From a virus, in IMG/VR virus record IMGVR_UViG_3300013132_004223, positions 1 through 20,736 of that record: 20,736 nucleotides of DNA; one strand, 5' to 3'. Below the pieces are notes generated by a model. It did not search any database. It saw only the letters and a list, made by a program, of their open reading frames with translations, and had not been told where the DNA came from. Shown here piece by piece: positions 12,854-20,427 of the stretch (its first letter is position 1; the number at the start of each line of letters is the position of its first letter). The translations under genes and the position numbers were made by a program.

Positions 12854-14002
12854 ATGAAATTAAAAAAAATTAACATCTTCTCAATTTTAAAAAATTCTGA
12901 TAAAATTAATATTAATGAATCAGAAAATGACGAATATCATTATGTAATAGTTAACACCATAAATGATTTAAACAACGGAGATGAATATACAATATCAAAA
13001 ATTGAATTGCATTTTAAAAAAATAAGTAATTTTGTAAAAAAAATGATTAAAAATGGATATGGTGATTATTTTGACCCATTTTCAGATTCAATTGGTGATT
13101 ACCAAAATGAAATTTTTTATGCGTTTTATGAAAATGATAGGTCATTTATTTGGGAAATTGTTGACAAATATCTATCTGATGTTACAAAGGAAGGTAATGA
13201 TTATTATTTAGATGTTACAGATTTTGATAATTTGGCTCGATTATTTAACACCTATAGGGGAGACATCAGTGAGAAATCAATTGCCGAAATTCTATCAGGA
13301 GAATATGATTTGGACTACTGGGACTTTGTTACCGATAATTTGTTCAGGGATGTTTATGACGAACTAACACCTGAAAAAAAAGAATTAGTAAATAATAGAA
13401 TTCGTGAAGAGATAGAAGGTTCAGTATTTGATGTTACTCATAGAACACCGTCACTATTTGATGATATTGCGGAAGAACAAGGGACTGAAGGTGAGATAAA
13501 CATAACTAGTGATGTTGTCACTCGTTTATTGGAAGATGAGGAAAGTATAGAATACATAATAAATAACGAATTGGACGAATCCAAAAGTGATATGTATATG
13601 ATTTATGAAGGTTGTTATAGGGATACCCTAGTTGATGAGTGGTATAATGATTTGTGGAATGAACTTGTTGGGTATGTAGTAGACGATAAAGAACCAAAGT
13701 GGTTCAGATATAAGAAAGAAACTTGGGATAAAGAAGGTAAAAGAGTTACAAGAGATTATGATGGTCGTAGATATAAAGTAACAAATTGTCTTTATGATGT
13801 GGTGGATGAGTTCTTAACCTCAAATAAAGAAAAAACCTATTCAGACAATACTTTTGAATATTGGGGAAGTTATTTAGGAATTCTTGAATGTTTAGTAAGA
13901 GATGGGGACAGGGACTCATTACGTGTACCTCGTTTAGATGAGTGGCCAGATTCTAGCAAAGTTTCAAAGTGTGTTAATGAAAATATTGGTGACTATTTTT
14001 AA
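12854..14002 (+). CDS. Acidic unknown protein with a capsid-targeting-like N-terminus
   Basis: A 382-residue acidic protein rich in Asp, Glu and Tyr. The basic, hydrophobic N-terminus MKLKKINIFSILKNSDK is followed by ININE/S, an I-x-E/S site at residues 20-23 that fits the T4 prohead protease consensus. The remainder looks helical, with no Cys cluster, membrane span or known motif. It resembles the protein at 11246-12541 in composition (acidic, NDEY after the proposed cleavage site), so the two may be distant paralogues. The ATG at 12854 is chosen; an upstream TTG at 12815 would lie within the terminator hairpin. No function can be assigned. Confidence 0.76.
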   Translation: MKLKKINIFSILKNSDKININESENDEYHYVIVNTINDLNNGDEYTISKIELHFKKISNFVKKMIKNGYGDYFDPFSDSIGDYQNEIFYAFYENDRSFIWEIVDKYLSDVTKEGNDYYLDVTDFDNLARLFNTYRGDISEKSIAEILSGEYDLDYWDFVTDNLFRDVYDELTPEKKELVNNRIREEIEGSVFDVTHRTPSLFDDIAEEQGTEGEINITSDVVTRLLEDEESIEYIINNELDESKSDMYMIYEGCYRDTLVDEWYNDLWNELVGYVVDDKEPKWFRYKKETWDKEGKRVTRDYDGRRYKVTNCLYDVVDEFLTSNKEKTYSDNTFEYWGSYLGILECLVRDGDRDSLRVPRLDEWPDSSKVSKCVNENIGDYF

Positions 14003-14043
14003 TTAACTATTTAACCATATTTTTATATTTCATATTTTTTAAT

Positions 14044-14805
14044 ATGAAATTATTTCACTTAAATTCAAGATACGGTATAGTTAATCTAATTGCCGATTTA
14101 ATACTCACAGAACTTAACAAAACAAAAAATTATAATACAGTTGTCCAAGTAACTGATTGTGGTAATTTTTATGTTATCAATGGTAAGACCGAATCAAAGG
14201 AAATCCTTGATTTAGATGTGATAAGACAATCATTAATGAATAACTTTAGTGATGTGTCAGATTGGTCAAAAAACATTAATTTTATCGATTTAATTGAGTA
14301 TGGTGTTGAATTGAGTAAGCCCTCACATCTTTATATTGATAAGTTATATTATTCTGAAAGACCTGTATATTCCCAAGAACAAATCAACCACTACAGGAAT
14401 AATACCGATTTCTTATATTGTGAACAAAACTTTGATTTATATGTATCAAAGAAACAATCCATAGATAATACCTTATCCGTTAGTTCTTCATTCCCATACG
14501 GTTATTCTTATTCTATGGGTAGAAATCTATTATGTTATAGTGAATATATTATGTACAACATTGGTGGTATCAAAAATTTGGATGTTGTAGGTATAGAATA
14601 TGATTTGACAGGGGTTGAGGTTGATTTTATTTTTTCAGGAAATAGTTATGTTAAATCTGAAATATTCAAATCAATGATTAAAGATTATTTTGATTTTGAC
14701 TTGTCCCGTTTTGAATATAACAACTATATAAAAGAAATAATGGACCCGGTGGGTCCAAAATCTTGGTTGGTTAGGGATGTTAAATCAGATATAGTAATGA
14801 TTTAA
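14044..14805 (+). CDS. Unknown protein, weak resemblance to an AdoMet-synthetase-like fold
   Basis: A 253-residue protein that I do not firmly recognise. Residues 10-65 (IADLILTEL, then VVQVTDCGNFYVINGKTES) recall the N-terminal repeat of S-adenosylmethionine synthetase, where a DxIxDxIL helix precedes a strand pair with a Gly-x-x-x-V-x-G turn. The catalytic His and Lys motifs of that enzyme are not visible, so this is at best a hint. There is no membrane segment. It begins 41 bases after the previous gene, with an ATATTTCAT variant of the late box upstream, and converges with the next gene, sharing four bases of stop codons (14802-14805). Confidence 0.7.
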   Translation: MKLFHLNSRYGIVNLIADLILTELNKTKNYNTVVQVTDCGNFYVINGKTESKEILDLDVIRQSLMNNFSDVSDWSKNINFIDLIEYGVELSKPSHLYIDKLYYSERPVYSQEQINHYRNNTDFLYCEQNFDLYVSKKQSIDNTLSVSSSFPYGYSYSMGRNLLCYSEYIMYNIGGIKNLDVVGIEYDLTGVEVDFIFSGNSYVKSEIFKSMIKDYFDFDLSRFEYNNYIKEIMDPVGPKSWLVRDVKSDIVMI

Positions 14806-15386
14806 CTACCGTAAGGGTTAGCAATTGACCCTGGAGTATATACATCATTGTCAGTTCCATAAGGGTTAGCAATTGACCCTGGAGCGTATACGTTTGTTGA
14901 TTTTTTTACCTCTACCTTTTTTGGTTCGTCAACTTTTTTTAATTCTTCAGGTTTTTTTGTAATCTCATCTTTTTTTACTTCTTCAGGTTTTGAATTTCCT
15001 TCACAAAAAGATTTTATTTCAGAATTAGAATATTCAGTATTTTGGGTAATTAAATAACACAACATATTTTTAGCAACGTCTGTACTTGAATTAATGTATT
15101 CATCAAATTTTTTGTTAACCATTTGTTTAGCAGTATCTGCCATAAATTTATTACCACCTCTCAAGTATTTAGTTGCTTTTTCAATTTCCTCAATTTCTTT
15201 AGGGTCTAATCCTGGAGCTGATTTCATTTTTTCTAAACCATCAGCAATGTCATTATAACTTTTTGTCATAAATTCATTTTTAAACTTCATCATTATTTGT
15301 TGGTCTTCTGTAGTACCTTCAAACAATAAATTATGTTTTAACAAAATATGTTTTTTTTCTGATTCTGATAAAATAATTCTTTTCAT
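14802..15386 (-). CDS. Unknown protein with a capsid-targeting-like N-terminus and a repeated C-terminal tail
   Basis: A 194-residue protein. The N-terminus MKRIILSESEKKHILLKH continues to NLLFE/G, giving LSE/S at residues 6-9 and LFE/G at 21-24; both fit the (L/I)-x-E/(S/A/G) consensus of T4-type prohead protease. A helical domain follows (residues 25-130, with two Cys), then a Lys/Glu/Pro-rich linker (PEEVKKDEITKKPEELKK). The tail has two copies of VY(A/T)PGSIANPYG, 16 residues apart, encoded by near-identical DNA. An ATATTTAT box lies 4 bases before the ATG. I infer a late, head-packaged or virion-surface protein. The repeated tail suggests a docking peptide. Confidence 0.74.
   Translation of the reverse strand: MKRIILSESEKKHILLKHNLLFEGTTEDQQIMMKFKNEFMTKSYNDIADGLEKMKSAPGLDPKEIEEIEKATKYLRGGNKFMADTAKQMVNKKFDEYINSSTDVAKNMLCYLITQNTEYSNSEIKSFCEGNSKPEEVKKDEITKKPEELKKVDEPKKVEVKKSTNVYAPGSIANPYGTDNDVYTPGSIANPYGS
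14812..14884. repeat. Two copies of a 25-base direct repeat, period 48
   Basis: The same 25 bases, TAAGGGTTAGCAATTGACCC and five more, occur at 14812-14836 and 14860-14884. The 48-base period is 16 codons, so the repeat encodes the duplicated PGSIANPYG tail. Near-identity at the DNA level points to a recent duplication. Confidence 0.9.
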
Positions 15387-15390
15387 ATAA

Positions 15391-15398
15391 ATAAATAT
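15391..15398 (-). promoter_or_regulatory. Candidate late promoter box ATATTTAT
   Basis: ATATTTAT on the minus strand, 4 bases before the ATG at 15386 and touching the stop of the upstream gene. Confidence 0.45.
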
Positions 15399-15925
15399 TA
15401 CACCCTTTTAGAATATCCTACAACTTGATAAAAATCTTTTTTACCTTCACAATATTCTTTAACCAAAACCAACAATTTTCTGAACATAAACGCATTTGGT
15501 GTTTGTTTTTCACATTTTGAGAAAAGTTCAATAAATGAGGTTAATACTTGTAATGGGTAATATCCTCTATCTTCCAACATAATATGGTCAATCCAAACTT
15601 TTGTAGGACATTGTAATTTATAGGAATCTCTTTCTTCAACCGATTTAAACGGTTCGCATTCATCATAAAGTTTAATCATATCCTCAACATATGATTTCAC
15701 CCTACCCTTGTCATATTGAGCTTTAGCAACTAAATCAACAATCCAATGTGTATGGGATGGAGTTCTTAATTTTTTACTAGCCTGTTTATGTTTAACAATA
15801 AAATCTAATTCAGGACAAGCTCCCCTACCCCCTTGATAAATTGCAATCATATTATCTTTATCAATTTGCCAATATGTCAAAGGGGTGTGAACCACCCCTT
15901 TCTTCTTAAATGTCAATTCTTTCAT
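15398..15925 (-). CDS. Unknown conserved-looking protein at the end of the redox operon
   Basis: A 175-residue soluble protein with an alpha/beta N-terminus (TYWQIDKDNMIAIYQGG) and a helical C-terminal half. A notable central motif is RTPSHTHWIVDL, with several Cys spread through the protein (positions in GACPELD, DECEP, LQCPT, SKCEK, EYCEG). I do not recognise a family. It starts nine bases after the glutaredoxin gene on the same strand and is the last gene of the operon descending from 19171. Association with thioredoxin and glutaredoxin together with its Cys content might mean it is redox-controlled, which is inference. Confidence 0.75.
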   Translation of the reverse strand: MKELTFKKKGVVHTPLTYWQIDKDNMIAIYQGGRGACPELDFIVKHKQASKKLRTPSHTHWIVDLVAKAQYDKGRVKSYVEDMIKLYDECEPFKSVEERDSYKLQCPTKVWIDHIMLEDRGYYPLQVLTSFIELFSKCEKQTPNAFMFRKLLVLVKEYCEGKKDFYQVVGYSKRV

Positions 15926-15934
15926 CTTGCTAAA

Positions 15935-16213
15935 TTAAAGCAAATTTTTGACTTTTTCAATACCCTCTTCAATTGTTTTATAATCCCTGTCAGGTGCCAT
16001 TGGGAGTATTCTTTGTTCAGGATTTTCTTCATCAACTATCATCATAGCCGGAACAAATTCATTACCTTCAACAAGTTCAATAAACATTTTATATTCTTCC
16101 TCGTGCTCGGCAATATCCATAGGAATAAATGGAATATTTTCTTCCTTTAATTTATCCTTCATTATTTGGCAAAATGGACACCCTTCCATTGAAAATACTA
16201 TTAACTCTTTCAT
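15935..16213 (-). CDS. Glutaredoxin
   Basis: A 92-residue glutaredoxin: a beta strand, then the redox motif CPFC (Cys12-Cys15), and the cis-proline loop EFVPAMMI. The length is typical of the family. It reduces disulfides with glutathione or thioredoxin reductase as electron source, and phage glutaredoxins commonly serve ribonucleotide reductase. Its ATG overlaps the end of the thioredoxin gene by four bases (ATGA), so the two are co-translated. Confidence 0.92.
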   Translation of the reverse strand: MKELIVFSMEGCPFCQIMKDKLKEENIPFIPMDIAEHEEEYKMFIELVEGNEFVPAMMIVDEENPEQRILPMAPDRDYKTIEEGIEKVKNLL

Positions 16214-16527
16214 AGTGTTGAATAAAAATCTAATATTTGTTTATCACTAATAAGCCCCACTTTTCTTCCAATTTCTTTTCCTTCTTTAAAGGCAATTAAT
16301 ACTGGAACTCCTCTAATGTTAAAACTTTTAGCGTATTCAACATCCGAATCAATATCAAACCTTAAAGTTTGAACTGAAGGGTATTGCTCTTCTAATTCGT
16401 TTGTAACTCCTTTAAAAACTTCAGTTAACATTCTGCAAGGTCCGCACCAATCAGCTTCAAATTTAACAACGAATGTTCCGTTACTTTGTAAATTTTTAAT
16501 TACTTCTTCTTTGATTACTTTTTTCAT
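16210..16527 (-). CDS. Thioredoxin
   Basis: A 105-residue thioredoxin of typical length. The active site is WCGPC (Trp27-Cys31) in VVKFEADWCGPCRML, and the cis-proline is in RGVPVLIAF. Downstream residues give the usual GKEIGRKVG strand-turn. It reduces protein disulfides, for example in ribonucleotide reductase, or could act as a polymerase processivity factor as in T7. It overlaps both neighbours by four bases (ATGA at both ends), placing it tightly in the operon. Confidence 0.95.
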   Translation of the reverse strand: MKKVIKEEVIKNLQSNGTFVVKFEADWCGPCRMLTEVFKGVTNELEEQYPSVQTLRFDIDSDVEYAKSFNIRGVPVLIAFKEGKEIGRKVGLISDKQILDFYSTL

Positions 16528-16841
16528 TTTTGTTTTAATGTAGAATTTATGAAAATCTTGAGCTCTTCAATTTTATGCTCAGGATAATATATTTTAAGAT
16601 TTGAGTATGACTCATTTTCATTTCGTGTAAAATATAAATAGTATGTTTTAATCTGAAAAACCAAATCATAATAATAAACTTGACCGTCTTTAAGTTTTGT
16701 GTTCGCAATCAATATAGAATATTTTTCTTTTAGTTTCTGAATAATTTCAGGACTTACCAAGTCCGTAAAAGTCATTTCAGACAACATACCAACATCTATT
16801 TTGTTTAAAAGGGTAAATCGTTTGTTATCTTGTCCGTCCAT
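16524..16841 (-). CDS. Unknown protein between the PcfJ-like and thioredoxin genes
   Basis: A 105-residue protein, alpha/beta, rich in Tyr in its second half (VYYYDLVFQIKTYYLYF). No family is recognised. It overlaps the PcfJ-like gene by 37 bases at its start and thioredoxin by four at its end. An internal ATG at codon 19 (MLSEMTF) would avoid the long upstream overlap and may be the true start. Confidence 0.65.
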   Translation of the reverse strand: MDGQDNKRFTLLNKIDVGMLSEMTFTDLVSPEIIQKLKEKYSILIANTKLKDGQVYYYDLVFQIKTYYLYFTRNENESYSNLKIYYPEHKIEELKIFINSTLKQK

Positions 16842-18532
16842 GTAAAACTACCATTTTTTTCTTCTTTCAATGATAACTCTTCGTTACCATAAAATCTTTC
16901 TTTAATTAATTTTGGGGTTTCAAATTCGTCCATTATACCATTCAAATATCCATCAAACATTTCACACGCAATCTCCAATTCATTAGGTAATGGTTGATTA
17001 AATCTTACTTTACTTTGAACCCTATTTAATCTTAATCTATTATTTCTTTTTGTCAACCTATATTCCAAGCTAGCTCTATTGTCTGAATCCGGACTCCCAA
17101 TTCTAAATGAGATAATCATACTAGGACTTTCAACATAAGTTCTCACACAATTTGATTGAACAACAGATTCTAATATATAATCTTTATTCTCTTCAAGTAA
17201 GAAAGGATAATATTGTTGTCCATTACATTCAAACACTTCGTTAACACTTTGTTTGAATTTTTCACCATACTTCCTGTTGACAGATAAGACATTTTTTAAC
17301 TTAGAGTATTCTGTTGAATAATCAACGTGTTCTACTCTGAATGTTTTAAGGTCATATGATTTCCACTCAACATCAGTTTCCATATCATCTTTCAAAAACT
17401 GATAAAATCGTAAGTGGTCTAATAAAGTGGCAGCATCAATAGCACCATTCTCAATATGTTCAGTTATTAATATTTTAAAAAAATTATCATACTCTTTTTT
17501 GGAGGAATTTTCTATAAAGTATTTAAGTCCGTAAGAATCCAAATTAATTCCATAATAAGAGGATTCAAGCAATTTTTTTAATTGGTTGTCGGTAATTTTT
17601 TTGAGAATATCTTTACCAAAAGTTTTACTAAATGTATCTATTGCGTAGGTATATATTTTAGAATTAATACTATGTAATACACGTTTTATTTTTTTACCAT
17701 TTAGTCCATATTTTAACATAGTTGCGTCAACTAAATTCCTACCTGTTTTTTTAAGTAATCTAGAATCAACTCTATTTAATTCCATATAATGTTCAAAATT
17801 ATCAGGATATTTGATGTTACGTTTGGTCAGATAATATTTAAAGAACTTCTCTCCCTCACCCAAATAACAATTTTCTTTAAAGAACTCTGAATCAATCTCA
17901 GAGATAAATTTATTCCACGATAATGTTTTTGCTGATATTACATTATGAATTATTTCATCTGAACAAATTGGGTCAACCTGGGAATAATAATAAGATTTAA
18001 GATTTTCACAAGTAGTGTGTAGGGCGGCGTAGAATCTTAGAACTGACTCGAACCTATTTCTCTTTATGGTTGATGACCTTTTGTGTCTGATTTTAGTAGT
18101 TGTCCCGTAGAACAAATCATTAGTTTTTTTATTATATGTTAGATAAATGCAATTAGGGGATTTTTTGAAATATTTTTTACCAAATCCTCTTCTTTTAGTA
18201 AAATCAAATAATTTAATAGATACCTTATCATCGTATTTTTCAACAACAATGGTCGTCCTGCGGATGTAGCATTCACATGTGGTGTTACCATAGTTTTTGA
18301 TTAGAGTTTCTTCAGTTCTATCGTTTTTACCCAATGTATAATATTCTCCATCTTTTTCATAACGAACCATATATGATTTAGCCCCAAAAATATCATTTTT
18401 ATCAGGTAAATCCTTATTGTCAACTTTATCAAAAAATTGAGTATAGTATTGTGGTAAAACAACCTTAAAAATAACTTCCGTTGTATTTTCTGATTGAGAT
18501 GTAGGTTTCTCCATAATATCCGAATGTTTCAT
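16805..18532 (-). CDS. PcfJ-like domain protein
   Basis: A 575-residue protein. Its C-terminal region (from about residue 444) has the PcfJ family pattern: ENKDYILESVVQSNCVRTYV, with a Cys in the position of the conserved His-Cys-Val, then a strand SMIISFRIG, an ASLEYRL strand and NRVQSKVRFNQPLP, like the family's ending with a (V/I)-Q-x-(R/K). PcfJ proteins occur in conjugative plasmids and many phages; their biochemical role is unknown. The N-terminal 430 residues are basic, Tyr/Phe-rich and unrecognised. I start at the ATG at 18532. A TTG at 18556 is rejected, and an ATG at 18514 would reduce the overlap with the upstream gene. It heads the thioredoxin/glutaredoxin part of the operon. Confidence 0.7.
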   Translation of the reverse strand: MKHSDIMEKPTSQSENTTEVIFKVVLPQYYTQFFDKVDNKDLPDKNDIFGAKSYMVRYEKDGEYYTLGKNDRTEETLIKNYGNTTCECYIRRTTIVVEKYDDKVSIKLFDFTKRRGFGKKYFKKSPNCIYLTYNKKTNDLFYGTTTKIRHKRSSTIKRNRFESVLRFYAALHTTCENLKSYYYSQVDPICSDEIIHNVISAKTLSWNKFISEIDSEFFKENCYLGEGEKFFKYYLTKRNIKYPDNFEHYMELNRVDSRLLKKTGRNLVDATMLKYGLNGKKIKRVLHSINSKIYTYAIDTFSKTFGKDILKKITDNQLKKLLESSYYGINLDSYGLKYFIENSSKKEYDNFFKILITEHIENGAIDAATLLDHLRFYQFLKDDMETDVEWKSYDLKTFRVEHVDYSTEYSKLKNVLSVNRKYGEKFKQSVNEVFECNGQQYYPFLLEENKDYILESVVQSNCVRTYVESPSMIISFRIGSPDSDNRASLEYRLTKRNNRLRLNRVQSKVRFNQPLPNELEIACEMFDGYLNGIMDEFETPKLIKERFYGNEELSLKEEKNGSFTWTDKITNDLPF

Positions 18533-18626
18533 TTTCAAATTCTTTTTCAGGTACAAATTTACTTAAATCAATTGGAATTTCCTCAAAAAAAGATTCATTT
18601 GGGAATCTAACTCCCACTTTCGTCAT
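18465..18626 (-). CDS. Small unknown protein overlapping both neighbours
   Basis: A 53-residue frame starting MTKVGVRFPNESFFEEIPID, with start and stop inside the neighbouring genes (20-base overlap upstream, about 68 with the PcfJ-like gene if that starts at 18532). An upstream ATG at 18659 would extend the overlap to 53 bases and is less likely. The protein has a regular, non-random composition. Support is moderate because of the large overlaps; the PcfJ-like gene may start later, at 18514. Confidence 0.5.
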   Translation of the reverse strand: MTKVGVRFPNESFFEEIPIDLSKFVPEKEFENETFGYYGETYISIRKYNGSYF

Positions 18627-18819
18627 CTCTGACACATTGTTCTGCAAGTTTTTTTCCATATTCTGCGTTTCTTGTAAAAGGGTTTTCGTAACACAAATCT
18701 TCGTTATCTTTATAAACAGCCCACCACCATTTTTGGTCTCCCATTTTTTCTACACGAAGAATATAGTTCTTATAAATTCCTATATAGTCATCATCTGACT
18801 GAGATTTCCACTCTACCAT
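18607..18819 (-). CDS. Small unknown Trp-rich protein
   Basis: A 70-residue protein starting MVEWKSQSDDDYIGIYKNY, with a KWWWAVYKDNEDLCYENPF segment. It reads like a small beta domain and is similar in style (VEKxGDxKWxxxx, then YYT or CYE) to the C-terminal part of the gene upstream: VEKNGDPKWVVTTENGVMYY there and VEKMGDQKWWWAVYKDNEDL here. The two may share a small repeated domain. It overlaps the upstream gene by 29 bases. Confidence 0.62.
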   Translation of the reverse strand: MVEWKSQSDDDYIGIYKNYILRVEKMGDQKWWWAVYKDNEDLCYENPFTRNAEYGKKLAEQCVRDDESGS

Positions 18820-19171
18820 TCTTATCAGTTATATCATCATTATTGTTTATGTAAAATGCGATGTCCCCAACCTTTGGTTTTTTATTAGTATAATACATTA
18901 CACCATTCTCGGTAGTGACTACCCATTTAGGGTCTCCATTTTTCTCAACACTCACAACTTTAATTGGCCAAAGATTATTTCCATTTTGTTCAACAATTGT
19001 TGTGTCGTTAACCACAGGGTCATCAACGTTCTTTTGAATCTTTAACTCATTTTTCGGGGGAGTTGTATGTTCATTACTATTAAGGATAATATAAATTCCC
19101 ATAATTCCAAAGAAAATTAATGCAATTATAAAGAATCCAAACATAAATTTATTGAGGTCAAAATTTTTCAT
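18791..19171 (-). CDS. Membrane-anchored protein with a small soluble domain
   Basis: A 126-residue protein with one N-terminal membrane helix (about residues 9-31, FMFGFFIIALIFFGIMGIYI), a polar linker and a C-terminal beta-rich domain (WPIKVVSVEKNGDPKWVVTT). It would sit in the inner membrane, with the domain on either side. The start is the ATG at 19171. A TTG six codons upstream would lie inside the promoter box and is rejected. The promoter at 19176-19207 ends 4 bases before the ATG. It heads the overlapping operon that runs to 15398. Confidence 0.7.
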   Translation of the reverse strand: MKNFDLNKFMFGFFIIALIFFGIMGIYIILNSNEHTTPPKNELKIQKNVDDPVVNDTTIVEQNGNNLWPIKVVSVEKNGDPKWVVTTENGVMYYTNKKPKVGDIAFYINNNDDITDKNGRVEISVR

Positions 19172-19175
19172 ACCA

Positions 19176-19207
19176 CAAATATAAAACAAAAAACCCGATT
19201 TATCAAA
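19176..19207 (-). promoter_or_regulatory. Bacteroidota-type promoter overlapping a terminator
   Basis: TTTG (19207-19204), 20 bases, TATATTTG (19183-19176) on the minus strand. The upstream element falls in the loop of the terminator hairpin at 19191-19215. One short stretch thus ends one transcription unit and starts the next. Confidence 0.72.
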
Positions 19208-19215
19208 CCGGGTTT
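19191..19215 (-). terminator. Rho-independent terminator after the 19223-20736 genes
   Basis: AAACCCG and CGGGTTT form a 7-bp stem with an 11-base loop, followed on the minus strand by TTTGTTTTAT. It lies 7 bases after the stop codon at 19223. Confidence 0.8.
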
Positions 19216-19222
19216 CTTTTTT

Positions 19223-19732
19223 TTAGATATTCTCTTCTTCAGATGGTGGAGTTTCATATCCATCATCCGCCAAAGGTTCGTCATATGGTAGTGGTTCTTC
19301 ATAAACCATTTGTTCAGGTTCAGATACAACTTCTTCCTTTCTAATAATCACAATTGGTTCTTGTGGAGGTCTTGGGGTTGTTGGGTATTCACTTACGTTG
19401 GATAAACTACTTCCGTCTTCCTCGTCAACCTTTTGGATTAACATTTTGTCTCTATCTTCCGAGTTGAACCAATAGTCAACCACTTTGTTAAGATTACCAA
19501 CAAAAGCGCCAAGGAGGATTAATAACATTTCCTTCCAATTCTCAGCAATTTCAATATTAAACATTACTGCCATATTGATACCAAAGATTATGAAAAAGAA
19601 CAAGAACAATACAATCCCTGTAATTTTCCATCTATTAGCCTGCATCTGTTGCAACATATAATAGAAACGATTTTTATCTTCCACCTTCACATAAGGTGTT
19701 TCTCCGAATAACATTTTTTTAATTCTACTCAT
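19223..19732 (-). CDS. Two-helix membrane protein with an acidic Pro-rich tail
   Basis: A 169-residue protein with two predicted membrane helices (about residues 36-58 and 66-84) separated by a short loop (EIAENWKE), and a long acidic, Pro/Glu-rich tail (residues 100-169). After the second helix comes NKVVDYWFNSEDRDKM. A short membrane helix pair followed by a YWF-containing segment is common in phage holin-like proteins, but I cannot confirm that role. It follows the next upstream gene by 11 bases, in one unit with the receiver-domain gene. Confidence 0.62.
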   Translation of the reverse strand: MSRIKKMLFGETPYVKVEDKNRFYYMLQQMQANRWKITGIVLFLFFFIIFGINMAVMFNIEIAENWKEMLLILLGAFVGNLNKVVDYWFNSEDRDKMLIQKVDEEDGSSLSNVSEYPTTPRPPQEPIVIIRKEEVVSEPEQMVYEEPLPYDEPLADDGYETPPSEEENI

Positions 19733-19743
19733 TTTTTTAATTT

Positions 19744-20427
19744 TTATTTTTCTTCTTTATTAGGTGAGGTACCATATTTTACCCCAAGTATTGTTCCAAC
19801 AATACTGAAACTATTTGTTAATAAAATACCAAACATATTACTCCAAGTGGACCCAATAATATCCGTATCCATCCCTATTGTCATAGAATAAACATAAATC
19901 CCAGTAGTGATACACCCAACACCTATGATTACATATAAGGCAACCCTCACTATATTGTTTATCAACTCAAATTGAGTTTTCTTTTGTATCATATCAAGAT
20001 TGTTCTCAGCCTCATTCTTTGCGTTTTCCGCCGCCAATCTTGCTTGTTCTGATTTTAACATTTCATCTTGTAGCTTATCAGTTAACCTAATGTTTTCTTG
20101 TTTCCATTCATTAAGTTCAATATTCTGAGCTTCAAAAGTTAATTTAGCATTTTCAACATTACTCAAAGTTTCTTGAAGTTCTTCCATCATTCTTTGGTTT
20201 TCCCCATTGAGTTTGGTAAGTTCAGCATTTTGTGTCTGAACCTGTTTTGTCATTTCAAGTCGTTTTCGTCTTGTTGCAACATCTTTTTCAGAACATTGTT
20301 TTAAATACGCAGCAAACTCCTCATCACCATCAGCATTAATGAGTTTAACAATATTACCTTCCAAACCAATGTTTTTGGTTTTAAAAAGTTCTATCAGTTC
20401 TTTCTTTGTATTTTTATCAATTACCAT
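19744..20427 (-). CDS. Coiled-coil protein with two C-terminal membrane helices
   Basis: A 227-residue protein. Residues about 50-150 form a long coiled coil (heptad-like stretches such as ELTKLNGENQRMMEELQETL and EQARLAAENAKNEAENNLDM). Two membrane helices follow at about 158-180 and 197-217, ending GVKYGTSPNKEEK. It would be an inner-membrane protein with a large cytoplasmic rod. Its ATG overlaps the receiver-domain stop by one base (TAATG), so the two are co-translated and may act together, with the rod receiving or relaying a signal. A holin or other lysis role is the alternative. No family is recognised. Confidence 0.72.
   Translation of the reverse strand: MVIDKNTKKELIELFKTKNIGLEGNIVKLINADGDEEFAAYLKQCSEKDVATRRKRLEMTKQVQTQNAELTKLNGENQRMMEELQETLSNVENAKLTFEAQNIELNEWKQENIRLTDKLQDEMLKSEQARLAAENAKNEAENNLDMIQKKTQFELINNIVRVALYVIIGVGCITTGIYVYSMTIGMDTDIIGSTWSNMFGILLTNSFSIVGTILGVKYGTSPNKEEK

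Noticed and set aside
14044-14805. Firm call of S-adenosylmethionine synthetase
   Set aside because: Only a short N-terminal similarity is visible, and the catalytic motifs of the enzyme are not seen.
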